A DNA stretch of 64,000 nucleotides from Ophthalmolycus amberensis (GCA_024529925.1 JAFEUB010001428.1:952501-1016500), one strand, 5' to 3'; positions 10,239 through 21,975 are shown, counted from the stretch's first letter. Numbers and translations are program-made. Notes: generated from the sequence alone by a model not told the origin.

Positions 10239-13200
10239 ATGGACACCTCAGAAATCAGAGACTATGAGAGCATCACATCTTTTCTTGGATCCTGAGGAGC
10301 CTTTCAGCGAAGGATTTTTTTTGCACTGGCCATCAGCATTATCCCGAATGGGTTTTTTGGTGCCTATATAGTATTTGTAGCTGCGACGCCACCTCACGAG
10401 TGCTATATCCCTGAAAACAACAGTATCAGTGGCATGTGGAGGAACGTGACGATCCCTTTGGAAACGGTCGACGGCATCGCAAAGCGCAGCTCGTGCTCGA
10501 GGCTGAACTTGGAAATAGTCGGGCAATACTCTGAAAATAAGACCACACCAAACGTGGACGTGAATGTGAGTGAAATTCCTCTGGAGAGCTGTCGGGACGG
10601 TTGGACGTACAGCAAGGAAATCTACCAGTCAACCATTATCACAGAGGTGAGCAACAAGTCATCAATTAACTTCCCTTTGAACGTTGTTGTTCATGGTTTC
10701 CACAAAGACATTGCACCGTATTTAGTCTTTTGGTGTCTAGTTTTCAGGGAGCCAAAAGTTAAAGTAATAAACTTGAAAAAGAATCACCAAGTCAGCATTT
10801 TTTTTTCTTTTTATTAATGCGCTCGATCATTTATTGACCAGTAAAACTGAGTAAGAGAGTTCATTAAAATAGAGAAGGTAAGTCAAATCCAAGCTAAGGG
10901 ATTTAATAAGCTGTTTCTAAACTCAAGTTTAGTTATTGTGGTGGAATTTAATCTTATTAATTTCCCTGTGAGAAATAAACATGATGAGAAACTTCCAAAT
11001 GTATTTCAGTATTTTACTGAACAGACACTCGGAGTTCTTTCCCCCACCGATGGTTCGAAGGTCTCACAAATATCAGGCTGAGATGACAGCCAGTCAGACA
11101 TAAACTGCATTTGTTTGGGCGGAGAGTTGTGCTTTTGCAATGCATGCACACGATGCTCAGAGATACGTGACACCAGTTACGTCCAAAAGAACATACTGAT
11201 AAATGAAGACAACAGTTACAGTTTGAGTGTTTACTGAATGGAGATTAAACATCACTAAACGACAAAACCTGAGTGACTTTTAAAGTTTCAAACACTAGTG
11301 GTTACTATTACTTCAAGGAGTAATAGTACAATAATACGAATACAGAAAGTATCTGTTGACACTATTACTACCACTAAACCACTGATAACACTGCTGCTAG
11401 TAATAACAAGATTGATAGGACGATAAGTACTACACTGCTGCTGTTACTTTTAGTACAACATTGTGGATGTTGCTATTCTTATATTGTATTAATCAAAGGT
11501 GCTAAATTCGAAATTCAGAGTATTAATAAAGTAGCAAACAACAATTTGCTATATAAAGATATATTGGAGTAATGTCGACCTGAGCAGAGAATGAACTGGA
11601 TTTTCGGGTTGTGAATCTTTCAGTATCTCACGATTTCATTTAGAATCTTAGGGTCATGCTAAACTTGAACAAATTAAACCATTTTGCGAATTTGTTTTTA
11701 GTATTTCTGTGGTAGTGTTATGATGTGGTGTGTTCATGGACCCGAATGCAGACTCAGACAGCAGAGTTCTATTTCAAAACCAAGATAATTTATTTTTGTC
11801 AGTCAAGGGAAAAGTCTCCCTTAATCTTATTAATTTCCCTGTGAGAAGTCAAGGGAAAAGGGCGTCTCCACGGTTCCGCACGGTTCCAAGCCGGAAAGTG
11901 GCTAATCCTGCTGAGCGGCAGACGACTGGCAGGCAGGCTGGATCGTCTGTGTGACACCCGAGGCGCGACACAGGAACGCCAAGACTACACAGTTGATCTC
12001 CGAGGAACGAACTGGAAGGCTTCTTCGTACAGGTGAAAACCCGAGGCTCGACACTGGACGGCAGGCAAGTTGAAAAAACGAAATGGATCGTTCGTAGCGG
12101 ATCTTCAGAGAGTGACCAAACGGACTACTCACGGGTCGGAATACCAGGTAGGTAAACGGACGGACTGACAACTGGGATGGGAGTGACAGGAGTATTTATG
12201 TCAGCTGGAGGCGATCACAGGAGATGAGGCACAGCTGTGCCTACGGAGAGAGGCGTGGCAGTGGGCGGGACTCGTAGGAGGACACTGCTGAGGGAAATAC
12301 AGCAGAGTTAGACATAAATCCTCACAGGTAGATCTTGTTAAAGTTACTGTGCACCAGTCTCAGTGTAGTCCTGATCCTCAATAAGACCTCCATCAGTAAA
12401 GAGACCATCAGAGAGAAGATGGTCTGTTTCTATAGAGTTATTCTTAAGGCTCGTCATCGGAGCCATCGGGTCAGATTGTGCAGGTTCACCAGAAACTCCT
12501 CCAGCTCAGACTCCAGCAGAGACCGGTCCACTGTGGACAGACCCAGATCCTCCAGCAGAGACCGGTCCACCGTGGACAGACCCAGATCCTCCAACAGAGA
12601 CCAGTCCACCGTGGACAAACCCAGATCCTCCAGCGGAGACCGGTCCACTGTGGACAGACCCAGATCCTCCAGCAGAGACCGGTCCACCGTGGACAGACCC
12701 AGATCCTCCAGCAGAGACCGGTCCACCGTGGACAGACCCAGATCCTCCAGCAGAGACCGGTCCACCGTGGACAAACCCAGATCCTCCAGCGGAGAGCACC
12801 AGGAGGAGAACTCAGCTCCCGGCAGCAGCAGCAGTGTCTCCTCCTCCTCCTCCTCCTCCTCCTCCTCCTCCTCCTCCAGGAGCAGAGCTTCTCCTCTCTG
12901 GGGGTCAACACCGACACCACGCTGCTGGAGACCCAGGATGTATTGCTGGACCCGCTGGAGGGAAGGGAAGCAACGGGAGAACCAGAACCAGGACTGAGAG
13001 GGGCAGACTGTCAGACCCTGCTGCAGTAGAATGAGAGGTTTTCTAAAGGGACTCTGGTGCTCTGAAACACTACTACCACTTCCGTCCACACAAAAAAATC
13101 AACACAAAATAAAAGTTCCTTGTACTAACTTTAAAAAAGGTCCAATCCCATTGAACAGTCCTATGAGAGCCGTGTGGAGGCTGTTCGTCAGTCATAGATT

Positions 13201-16114
13201 TGCTCTGAATAACGAAATGAGTAAGAAAGCTTTTAAAAAGTGATCATAGGTTTCACTTTATTACTACGAAAGCAAAAGTCCACATGAGATGTTTCTCATC
13301 TTTACAATGTCATTGTAGCTTTAACTGAAGAGTGAGAAAATGTGTTTATTTCGCAGTGGGACTTGGTCTGTGAGAATGCATACAAATCTCCACTGGCCAC
13401 GTCTCTCCATTACGTTGGTGTTCTAGTGGGAGGGTTTCTCTCAGGCCAGATATCTGACAGGTCTGTACTGTACCCAGCATTGTCTAAAAATAACAGTCCA
13501 ATTCTACAGTTAGGGATTCAAGTAACTATAATCTGTATTTCTTACACAGGTATGGAAGGAGGCCAGCACTCTTTCTCACGATGCTTCTTCAAAGTGTGTC
13601 AATCACTGCACAGATATTCTCCCCGAGTTGGGAGATCTTCACCTTCATTTTCTTCTTCGTTGGTGCCGGGGGGTATTCCAACTATACCATTGCCTTTGTG
13701 ATCGGTGAGGCTTTTGATCATGCAATGCTTGATGTGTGTAGGCTCATAAATGTCATAATGGCCAGTCTGAACTGGAAGGTGATACCTTAATTAACATTTC
13801 CTGAACAGAACTGACTAAAACAATGTTTCTCAGGTTTGCATTGACCATTTTTCATATAATGTTTGACACCCACAGGTACAGAAATTCTAAGCCCAAGCGC
13901 CAGAGTGTTGTTCTGCTCACTCGGCGTTTTTATGGGCTCGGCTTTGGGTTACATGGCATTGCCAGCAGCGGCTTACTTTCTCCGTGACTGGCGCACGCTA
14001 CTGATGGCCATTGCTGCCTCTGGCCTGATGTACATCCCTCTATGGTGGTAAGAATATTCATATATTGTATTTCACAGTAAGCTTTACATCGCTTAAATCA
14101 TGTATAAAACTATTCATACTGGAAAGAAACCAAGTAGAAACTTGGTGCTTTTCCAGAATGTTGTTTCAAGAAAAAACGCTGTTGTGTTGTCAAAGATGGA
14201 GGTTGTTTGTCTCCACTTTACTCTAACTTCTCCAATATTCGTATTTATTTATGTTCATGAAAGAACAGGAAGACCTTCGCCAGCTTAGAGTTCATCCTTA
14301 TCGTAACAACATTGCCAATTTAGCATTAATCTCTAAACCTTTGTGGGGTTTGTTGTTTATCACCAACCGTAGTTGTAGTGGGTGTTTCCTGCTCTTCGGC
14401 CGAAGGAAATGGTAATGAACCCGTTCGGGCTTTGTGCGACAGAAAGAGGCAATAAAAGGACCTCAGGTCAAAGCTGATATCGTTGGTTTGGCAAATGCAT
14501 GTCCTTACAAACTCCATTACTCACCTTGTTCTGGCTGATTAGACTTAAATGCTCAGAGCTTTGAGGGGAATTTATTTGGTCACAAATATTTATGGCTTAA
14601 TTTCAACAAAGCTAACAGTATACGCGCTCACAGAGTCCTGAGAAGAGGTCTAATCAGTCAGATTAACATAGTTTGCATTTGCTTTTCGGTCAACAATTTG
14701 TTAGAATAAATGCTGGTGTGACCAGCCCCCCCTTAGGGTCATGGTTAAGGACCACAGACTTGTTTGGTGTAGTGCACTTTGTCTTGCTGATATGGTTGTA
14801 TCCCTGTGTTTTACCACTACAGGTTGGTCCCAGAGTCTCCTCGCTGGCTGCTCTATCAGGGAAGAGTGAAGGAGGCTGAGGTCATACTGAGAGATGCTGC
14901 CAAGGGTAATAACATCGAGGCTCCAGAAGCCATTTTTACACAAGCTGAGGTAGCTCGTTTTGATAATTAACTCCTGATAAACATAAACTACAAATGCCTC
15001 AGAGGTCCTAAAATGTCAAAATCAAACTAAACCTTGAAATTGGCCTTGAAAGATTAGGGTGTCGGGGACGACCGAATTCACGGGGCCCCTTTAAGGAAAG
15101 GGGCGTAACCCTGGTGACAGGGGGGGTTAAAGGGTGACAGGAAGTGAATGTGTTTTATGTTTTGTATGGATGGAAATAAACGGCCACAAGGTGCAGCCAA
15201 AGGGAATACTCGACTCCTTGTTTGTTTCCACACACCTACAAGGGCTCATTTAAAACAGTAGATTGTGTTTTAAGTAATTTTCAACCATGAAATGCCAATT
15301 TGGGGTAAAAAATGGTACAAAATGTCAATATTAACATCAGCATTTATGTGTTTCATCACAGTACAGTCATGTTATTTAGTTTATAACTTAAAAACATGTT
15401 ATAGTGTGCAGTCACTCAGCAAACAGGAAGAAAACAGGGTCGTAAGCTGTTGCCCTGGAAAGACAACGGCAATGAAACGGTCTCTATGTTTGTGTGGGAG
15501 GTTGTTTTTGGACCTTTTCACATTTTAATTCATTGTTAATTGTTTCTTCTTCTTTTTTTTCCACGAGATCCACAAAGCACTGGCTATGAAAGACAAGAAA
15601 TACAACAGTTTGGTTATCGTGAGCAGCTGCAATATGTTCTCTGTTACAGTACTGTGTTCACTTCTGTGGTACGTGGACAATTTCCTCACGACAGTAAAAA
15701 TGTCTTAAAAGAGTATAAATCAATCACTTTACTCAGCTCATGTCCAAATTAGAGTGTTGGTTATACAACAGAGTAATTACATATGCATGTTTGTGTGTAT
15801 TCAAGTTGTCGTTTTGAATGTCTCTGCAGGATCATCATCAACGTTGGCTACTATGCTTTAGTCCTCAACACTTCAAACATGCACAGCGATCCTTACCTAA
15901 GCTGCTTCTTGTCGGCCGTGGTGGAAGTGCCGGCTTACATAGTTGCCTTGGGACTTCTCAAGTACTGCTCCAGGCACTTCTGCATGTCTTCTACCCTCTT
16001 CGTTGGAGGCGTTTTTATCCTCTGTGTTCACCTCATCCCAACAGGTAATGCTTGCAATCTCTGTCTGTGAATCGCAATGAACAAAAAACATACGGTATAT
16101 CTAGAGTATATCTA

Positions 16115-16149
<35 letters not shown>

Positions 16150-17823
16150 TATGTACACAGCTATAAACATAGTCAAATATTTGTACGGAAGTTTTTTTCA
16201 TTTTCAGGTTGTTTATTTGTTGCGTCCCTCGGGTGTAAAGCTCTTAACTGTGTGTTTTTTGTTTTTATGTCCTTAGATATACCGAGTGTTCCCGTGGTGC
16301 TTGAGATTTTGGGAAAGTTCTTCATGACGTCAGCGTTTTGTGTGGTGTACACCTACACGTCAGAGCTCTTCCCCACTGTTGTCAGAAACACAGCAATGGG
16401 TTGTTGCTCCATGGTTTCTCGCATTGGAACCATCACCGCCCCCTTTATCATTTATCTGGGTCAGTATATTTAGTTTTTCATTTCTCTGACCCAAACAGGC
16501 GGCAACCTCCGGTTCTGCCAAGTAAAGCCGATGTGGCAGGGGGCCACTCCTCTGGTTGCAGAAAGAAGTCAGTTTGTATAGAAGTCTATGAGAAAATGAC
16601 TCTACTTCACTCTTTTTTTTATGGTCCATTTAGAGTCAAATAGACCATAAAGCAGAGTATGCTTTAGGGCGGGGCTACTGTGATTGACAGGTCTCTACCA
16701 GAGCGGAATACAGTGTCTCTACATCACTCCTCCGTAGTCCAAATATGGTCACTTCCGTTAATTGTTTGCCAAAAAAACAACATGGCGAAATCTGTTTATA
16801 TATATATATATATGTATCTATATATATGTATATATATGTGTGTATTTCATTTTCAAGCAAAACATTGTCTAGTTTCAGCTTCTCAAATGTGACAATAAGC
16901 TGTTTTTCTTTGTCTTGTATGACAGAAAATTAGAGATTTACACTGAAGGCACGACCTTGGCCTCTTATTGAATTTTTCAATTTCTTTATATTTCATATTA
17001 ACAACTGATTGATTAATGCAGAAAATAACCAGCAGATTTATTGAGTCCCATGCGTTTTGAAGTGTCTTATTTCTGTTAACAATCATTGTACAGAAAGCGT
17101 AGTTACTATGTTTGTTTGTTTTTTTTAATCAAAAATTGCACTCAGCTAGTAACTCAAAGGATATTTTACGTGTGTTTTTTGCAGGACAATACTACAAGGC
17201 GCTCCCATACATATTGATGGGAGGTCTCGCCATTTGTGGCTCCGTCTTGTGTTTCGTGCTGCCAGACTCTTATAGGAAGGCTTTACCAGAGACCGTTTCA
17301 CAAATGCAGCAGATACGCAGGTGAGTTTACACGGTTGAAATTATGTTTTTTTACTGGACATATATATATATAATTTTATAAAAAAATAACAAAACGTTTT
17401 TATTATTTTATAAAAACATGCATATGATTACATTTTTTATAAAATAATAAAATATTTTTATTTATAAAGTCTTGTTTTGTAAGTACTTAAATTCTAATTT
17501 GGAAATCGGGACACAGCTGTTACATGTTATTTGTCTGGAAACGCAATAAATAAAGTTTGAAAGAAAAACTAAAAATGTATAACAAACAGAGAACAGACAA
17601 ACGTTGGTTACTGGTTACCATTTATACTTCCTGTTTGTTTGTTTTGAGTATCTGCTTCACTAAAGGGCTTAATCATTTATTTTGTTGACCTTTACTTTCT
17701 CTGCTGTTACTCTGTTTCTAAATGCCGTCTCATTGTCCGAACAGGAGGAGAGGAAGAAAAGAAAAGGAAGCAGAAAAAGAAGAGAGCGCGGCTGATTATC
17801 AGAGTAAAGAAAGCAAGTTGTAG
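10239..17823 (+). CDS. slc22a5/slc22a4-like: Second OCTN-type transporter with an in-frame stop in exon 1 (probable recent pseudogene or null allele)
   Basis: Exons: 10239 (or 10218)-10646, 13357-13460, 13550-13704, 13876-14047, 14823-14949, 15568-15668, 15830-16044, 16277-16459, 17185-17320, 17745-17823. From 10239 they join to 1680 nt (560 codons with stop), in frame throughout except TGA at 10293-10295. That codon sits where the family has Trp in FLGxWG (here FLGS-stop-GAFQRR), a one-base TGG to TGA change. The family start MRDY reads IRDY (ATC at 10254-10256), so the usual initiator also seems lost, although ATGs exist at 10218 and 10239 (the latter in better Kozak context). The rest is intact: loop sequons NNS, NVT and NVS, SDRYGRRP, PESPRW, YTSELFPTVVRN and a Lys/Glu-rich tail. 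The nucleotide-binding-like motif is GTEILSPS, lacking the Lys. Translation from the next in-frame Met (10434) would lose helix 1. Human gene order would favour slc22a5, but this is not proven. Confidence 0.88.
11705..12330 (+). mobile_element. Non-autonomous element insertion in intron 1 of second OCTN gene
   Basis: The segment runs from a CATGGACCCGAATGCAGACTCAG start through a T-rich tract and GGAACGAACTGG/AGGAACGCC blocks to a TATTTATG, GGAGATGAGGCACAGCTGTG end. This layout resembles common teleost non-autonomous elements seen in many fish introns. No transposase coding and no unambiguous terminal repeats were seen. The short sequence CTTAATCTTATTAATTTCCCTGTGAG at 11819 also occurs at 10949, so a small local duplication is included. 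Confidence 0.45.
12454..13089 (-). other. 211-codon open frame nested in OCTN-2 intron 1, antisense to the host gene
   Basis: The frame reads through a poly-Glu run (from the (TCC)n tract at about 12838-12879), the seven 13-residue repeats, and a non-repeat tail ending ELEEFLVNLHNLTRWLR. Non-repeat sequence on both sides is protein-like (leucine-rich heptad spacing at the C end). No family was recognised. Openness is largely explained by the 39-bp periodicity, and a + strand frame of 220 codons (12335-12997) is equally open, so neither is firmly a gene. It could be a retro-derived or degraded gene fragment. Confidence 0.2.
12515..12790. repeat. 39-bp minisatellite, 7 copies
   Basis: A 39-bp unit, starting AGCAGAGACCGGTCCAC, is repeated seven times from 12515, with an eighth partial copy ending near 12800. 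Copies differ at few positions. Because 39 is divisible by three, all frames stay open; the + strand reads a 13-residue RDRSTVDRPRSSS unit and the - strand reads LEDLGLSTVDRSL. The array lies in intron 1 of the second OCTN gene. Confidence 0.9.
15060..15240. mobile_element. Probable solo LTR with 4-bp target duplication (OCTN-2 intron 5)
   Basis: A 181-bp block begins TGTCGG and ends CCTACA (imperfect TGT/ACA inverted ends), is GC-rich at its 5' half and contains AATAAA near 15175. It is flanked on both sides by AGGG (15056-15059 and 15241-15244), the size of target duplication expected for an LTR retrotransposon. No internal coding region is present, as expected after LTR-LTR recombination. 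The family was not identified. Confidence 0.6.
16117..16146. repeat. (TA)n microsatellite, OCTN-2 intron 7
   Basis: A pure TA tract of about 30 bp. A further interrupted TA/TATG tract lies in intron 8 at about 16796-16842. Confidence 0.9.
16487..16705 (+). mobile_element. Family A dispersed repeat, internally deleted copy in OCTN-2 intron 8
   Basis: This shares the CGGCAACCTC start, GTATAGAAGTCTATGAGAAA core and AGGGCGGGGCTACTGTGAT block with 8774-9080, but lacks the roughly 100 bp between the core and TATGGTCCATTTAGAGT. It lies in intron 8, while the copy in the first OCTN gene lies in intron 9, so the two insertions are independent and not inherited from the gene duplication. Confidence 0.75.
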
Positions 17824-18396
17824 AGTCAGGTTATGATTTTTGAAGCATTTTACTCACCTGTTTGCTTGTAAAGATGTTGTGTGAAATCAACAAATGTGAG
17901 ACTCTTTATGTTTTATGTTACTTATTGTATATTTTTTTAAGATTGAGGGGATAAGTTTTGTTTGTTAAATTTGTTTTTTTAAATTATATATAAATTACTT
18001 GAATTGAATTAATTAATATATGCTAAATTCCACAAGAACCAGATGAAATGAGACACAAATACTTGGCTAGGTGAAGCAGCACTAAAGAGAACAGCTTCTT
18101 CTCATTGTGAAAAAAACATCTGGATTCGATCATCAATCGGTGAATTAAGAGCGATTGGGACATTAGATTATAACTGCAGGGTTTATCCACAGTGCACGCC
18201 CTCATTGGTGTGACATCACGTGGGTGGGCGGGGCAAGCGTCAAGCAGGAAGTCGACCCTGCAATGCATGAGGTGAGGAATATTAACTCAGCTTCAGCTAG
18301 TTTTCATGAGGTCATACAATTGTCTCAGCTAATATGTTGCACAAACTTTTGATGGAAACATGAATATGATGCACTAGTGTGACAAAATCAGTAAAA

Positions 18397-18402
18397 AATA
18401 AA
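18397..18402 (+). other. Possible poly(A) signal of second OCTN gene
   Basis: AATAAA about 575 nt after the TAG at 17821-17823, in an A-rich context. No canonical hexamer was seen closer to the stop; variant signals in the AT-rich sequence at 17940-18020 are possible instead. Confidence 0.25.
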
Positions 18403-19497
18403 TAATATCATGTTGTGTTTTATTGTGGTTTGGGTGATTGAGGCAGTGCTGAAAGGCTTTGCTTCTGATTAAAATGATTAATCTTACAATAGAGAACCAT
18501 TGTTTGTGCTCTAAATGAGCGGCTTCCACCCTCTTCATGTCTGTGGATCATTAATCAACCACATGAAAATGCTAAATGCTTTTTACCGTTTAATGTAAGT
18601 TTACCCTAAAACTACCACTACTAACCAAACCAAACACCAACAACGGCCATGACCTCTTTAAAAAACATAACTAATCCTGATTAATCTATTTCAGTGTACA
18701 ACGGCACCAGTGCGACAGAATTCTGGACTGTAGCCTCCATTTATAGTTTTTAGTTACATTTTGAGGGAGATAATTAAGGGAGGGAGTGTGTTGTTGTGAC
18801 AGTGAGTAGTATTACGTCTGCATGAGTTGTGGACGGATTTTTCAATCTTCAGTGATGAAGTTCAGCAGAAATCAACATGGAGTCTTAATTCAAGATAATG
18901 AACAGGAAAAAGGAAAACGTGCAACATGAAATGACATCAAAGTATGAATTAAATCTGCTTGAGTTGTCTGAATCAACGATAATGTGTAAGCTATTTTGTT
19001 TAGTTTTTAGTGAAGTTACTTTTGGTTCCATTTAGGAAGCATTGCTCCATTGGTATGTGATCCGGGCTTTTATTGTGAAGGCTGAAACGGAAAAGGTGGA
19101 AAAAGTTTGGGGGAATAAAGTTGTTGCCATCTTGGTGCAGACCACGGAGCCTCCGTGTTGTTATTATTGTTATTGTTATTATTATAATTTTTATTAATTC
19201 ATAAATATATTTATCCATTTATTTAGTAAGTTACTTAGTTGCTGAATACATTTTTTTATTAATTTACTTATTTTTTATTGCTGTAATAATAAAGTGTAAG
19301 TAAAAATAGGTTCCAAAAATATCCAATATATCGCAATGTTTAATATCTCAATTGTCAGCATATCGTAAAATGTTTAAATAATTAATAATTTTGTATCGTG
19401 ACTTAAGTATCATGATAATATCGTCATCATTATTAGCACAATAAAAAGGATGTAAAAATCACGTGTGCAAATCCTGGTGAAATAGTGGATTAAAAAA

Positions 19498-19938
19498 CAC
19501 TTTCACTTTTGAACCAGTTCTGAACTTTTCAACAGAAATAAAGCTCACGTGGATAAAAGAGCTGCAGTGTTGAGGGGCAGCACCACAATGACGTGTCAGC
19601 TGTTTCCGTGGAAAGCTTCAAGTCATTTCACTTTAAACCAAACAGGAAGCTTTAGCATACAAAAAGAATTGGAAAAAAGCGTGTTTTCTTGTTCTGCTGT
19701 TGCTCCTTCCGCCGTGAAGTGAAGCAGCTGCTGGTGAAACTGATCTCAGGCCTGCTGGACGTCAGCAGCTGTGGATTGACCCTGAAGGGTTCACTGAAGT
19801 AAAAGTGAAACTACGCACTGAAGAACCAGCCCGTTTGCGTCTTTGTTCTGTTCCTCCGACGTGTACAACGTTTACAGATGGATTTTACTTCAGATCATCA
19901 CCTCCGTGTGGAATAACGTGACGGCTGCTCAAATGAAG
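19498..19938 (+). promoter_or_regulatory. Cluster of IRF/ISRE-like elements followed by a strong splice donor
   Basis: Three GAAA-core IRF-type motifs occur within about 315 bp: CACTTTCACTTTTGA (19498-19512, whose reverse complement is an AAAAGTGAAAGTG element), ATTTCACTTTAAAC (19624-19637) and TAAAAGTGAAACT (19800-19812). Two weaker ones are GTGAAGTGAAGC (about 19714) and GGTGAAACTGA (about 19733). A consensus donor AAG|GTGAGT follows at 19938/19939. This could be an interferon-responsive promoter with a short first exon, or an enhancer. No downstream exon could be linked to it, and 17.9-19.5 kb is otherwise plain non-coding sequence. Confidence 0.35.
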
Positions 19939-21200
19939 GTGAGTTTTTCTCTTTAATGTTTTTAAATTGCAGAGTTACGCCCTGTATTAGTTGGAGATAT
20001 ATGTTTAACAAAAAAAGAAAGCGATGACCTCATGGAATGTGATTTGAATGACTCTTCGTTGACATAATGGAGACTCGTTACATAAGTACTTTTATTGAGC
20101 TTTTTCTCTATTATAAACTCAATCTTGTGAAAAATGACTGAGTGAAAGTGCTGAAACGACATTTAATTCCAACCATGACATCATTTTCTGGCTAATCATC
20201 TCTTCTTTTTCTTTTCTTTCTCTTTACAAACATCTCTTTAGTGCTTCTTTATGTATTTCGTCATCATGTAGGCTACATATACCATTGTTAAATAGTGCGC
20301 ACATTTTTATTTATTGCATGTTTACTTTTCTAAAATAGCAGTTGCGTATTTTATACATATCTTTAATATGGTCTGAATGTTAACATGTATAATCATAATA
20401 TACTCATACACAGTATGAATATTTCCATGTTATATGTTTTTTTAAATGGCTGCTCCCAGGCCAGTCCTACCAACGTCTGCGCAGTTGTTCTAGAAGTGAA
20501 CAAACGCTGCATCACGATCAGCCGCTAGAGGTCGCCAAATACGGTGTGCGCTTGCGCAACATGTATGCAAGTGTCTTACACCCTCAGTGATTGTTCACAT
20601 TTAATTGTTGTTAGTTATTTATTGTTGAATTATTCTAGATGTTTGCTTTTTTTTAGATGAGATTTTTGATAGATTTTTCTTTCATTAGTTATTTAGTTTG
20701 AATATTTAGTTTAGTATTTAGATTTGTGGTTTGTTTATTTATGAACTGGGTGACATTGTGAGCACCTGCGGTTATATATGTGAGTAGGCAGGTATAGGAC
20801 CAGCATGCAACGCCTGTTTTTTTTGACCGGAACTAGGCAGAGATATATAGGAATGATCTATTTCTTCTTTCTTTTGTTGCTCGCTTGTTTTTTGCAAAAT
20901 AAATCATAAGAAACATGAATTACAAGTACATTTGACTCCTAAACCAAATACTCACGATGTGGCACTTTGATTTAAGTTTGATTTATATATTTCCAACAAA
21001 CGGCCACTGCACATTTATTTACCAAACTAGCATCTTATATGGAATAGTTTGTGCATACCAGAGTGAGGTGCAGTATTCATAAGAATAAATATTATGCTAT
21101 TTGTTCGTCTTTTTTTTGAGTCTCTTTAACTTTTGCTGTACTTTTCTTTTTTCTCAGCAGTACTTTTCTGAAAGCTGTAATTTGCACGCTATTCAAAAAA

Positions 21201-21300
21201 CAGTGGTGGAAAGTACATTCAGACTCCTTGTACTTTGGTATTTACTTGTGCTACTTTATGCCTCTACTCCACTATATTTAAAATATTATTGTATTATTTA
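21201..21300 (+). mobile_element. hAT-like non-autonomous repeat fragment
   Basis: It begins CAGTGGTGGA and continues with the TACTT/CTCTACTCCACTA composition of a very common teleost dispersed element. Related starts occur at 21894 and 32232. CAGTGGTGG termini are typical of hAT-type elements. The other terminus was not found, so boundaries are approximate. Sequence from 19940 to 21200 shows no exon-like features. Confidence 0.5.
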
Positions 21301-21779
21301 CTCACAACATAATGTTAAAGATGAAACCAGCGGGTTTTTAACTTGCTTAAAGAATGTGAGCACTTCATTGTTTTGACAGTTTAAACTAATAAACAAAGGT
21401 GGATGGGTGGTAGGCTACTATAGTAAAAGTTGTAAAAGCAGTAATAGTACAACATAAAAATACTTCATTACAAGTAAAGGTCCTGCACTGAAAATGACAT
21501 CAACAATCATCAGCAATACAAAGTACTCCAAATGCAGAACACTGGCACCTGCAAGTGTCACTATATTATATTCTTGGGTTATTATTCGTGATGCATTAAT
21601 GTGAAAGTAGTGCAGTTATAATAATTTTAACTATTTCATATACATATTTTTGATAAAGTAATTATATGTTTTGTTTGTAAAATATCAATCTGTCAAGTAA
21701 CTAAAGTATTCAAGTAAATATTGTGCAGTAAAAAGTACAACATGTGCCTCTACATTGTAGCGGTATTAAGTTGCATAAA

Positions 21780-21975
21780 GTGGAAATACTCAAGTTAACC
21801 TTAAAATGTGTACTTGAGTACAGTACATAAGTAAATGTGTACTTAGGTACTAGGACCAGCTGCAACTTTGAAATACTACCTACGTTTTAAATCCAGTGGT
21901 GGAAATTCAGTACATTTACTCAAGTACTACTACTTTTACTATAATTGAGTATTTCAATTTTCTGCTGCTGCTGCT
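21780..21975. mobile_element. hAT-like non-autonomous repeat, head-to-head fragments
   Basis: A reversed TGTACTTGAGTACAG segment (about 21805-21825) is followed by a forward copy starting CAGTGGTGGAA at 21894 and running through TTACTCAAGTACTACTACTT. This belongs to the same family as 21201 and 32232. Simple TTA and TA tracts fill 21990-22100. Confidence 0.5.

Noticed and set aside
10293..10295. TGA in OCTN-2 exon 1 as a selenocysteine or readthrough codon
   Set aside because: The family has Trp here, SLC22 proteins are not selenoproteins, and no SECIS-like structure was identified in the 3' region by eye. A TGG to TGA change is simpler.
12335..12997. 220-codon + strand SR-like frame as a real SR protein
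   Set aside because: Its RDRSTVDRPRSS pattern comes from the 39-bp minisatellite; no RNA-binding domain or upstream exon is present.
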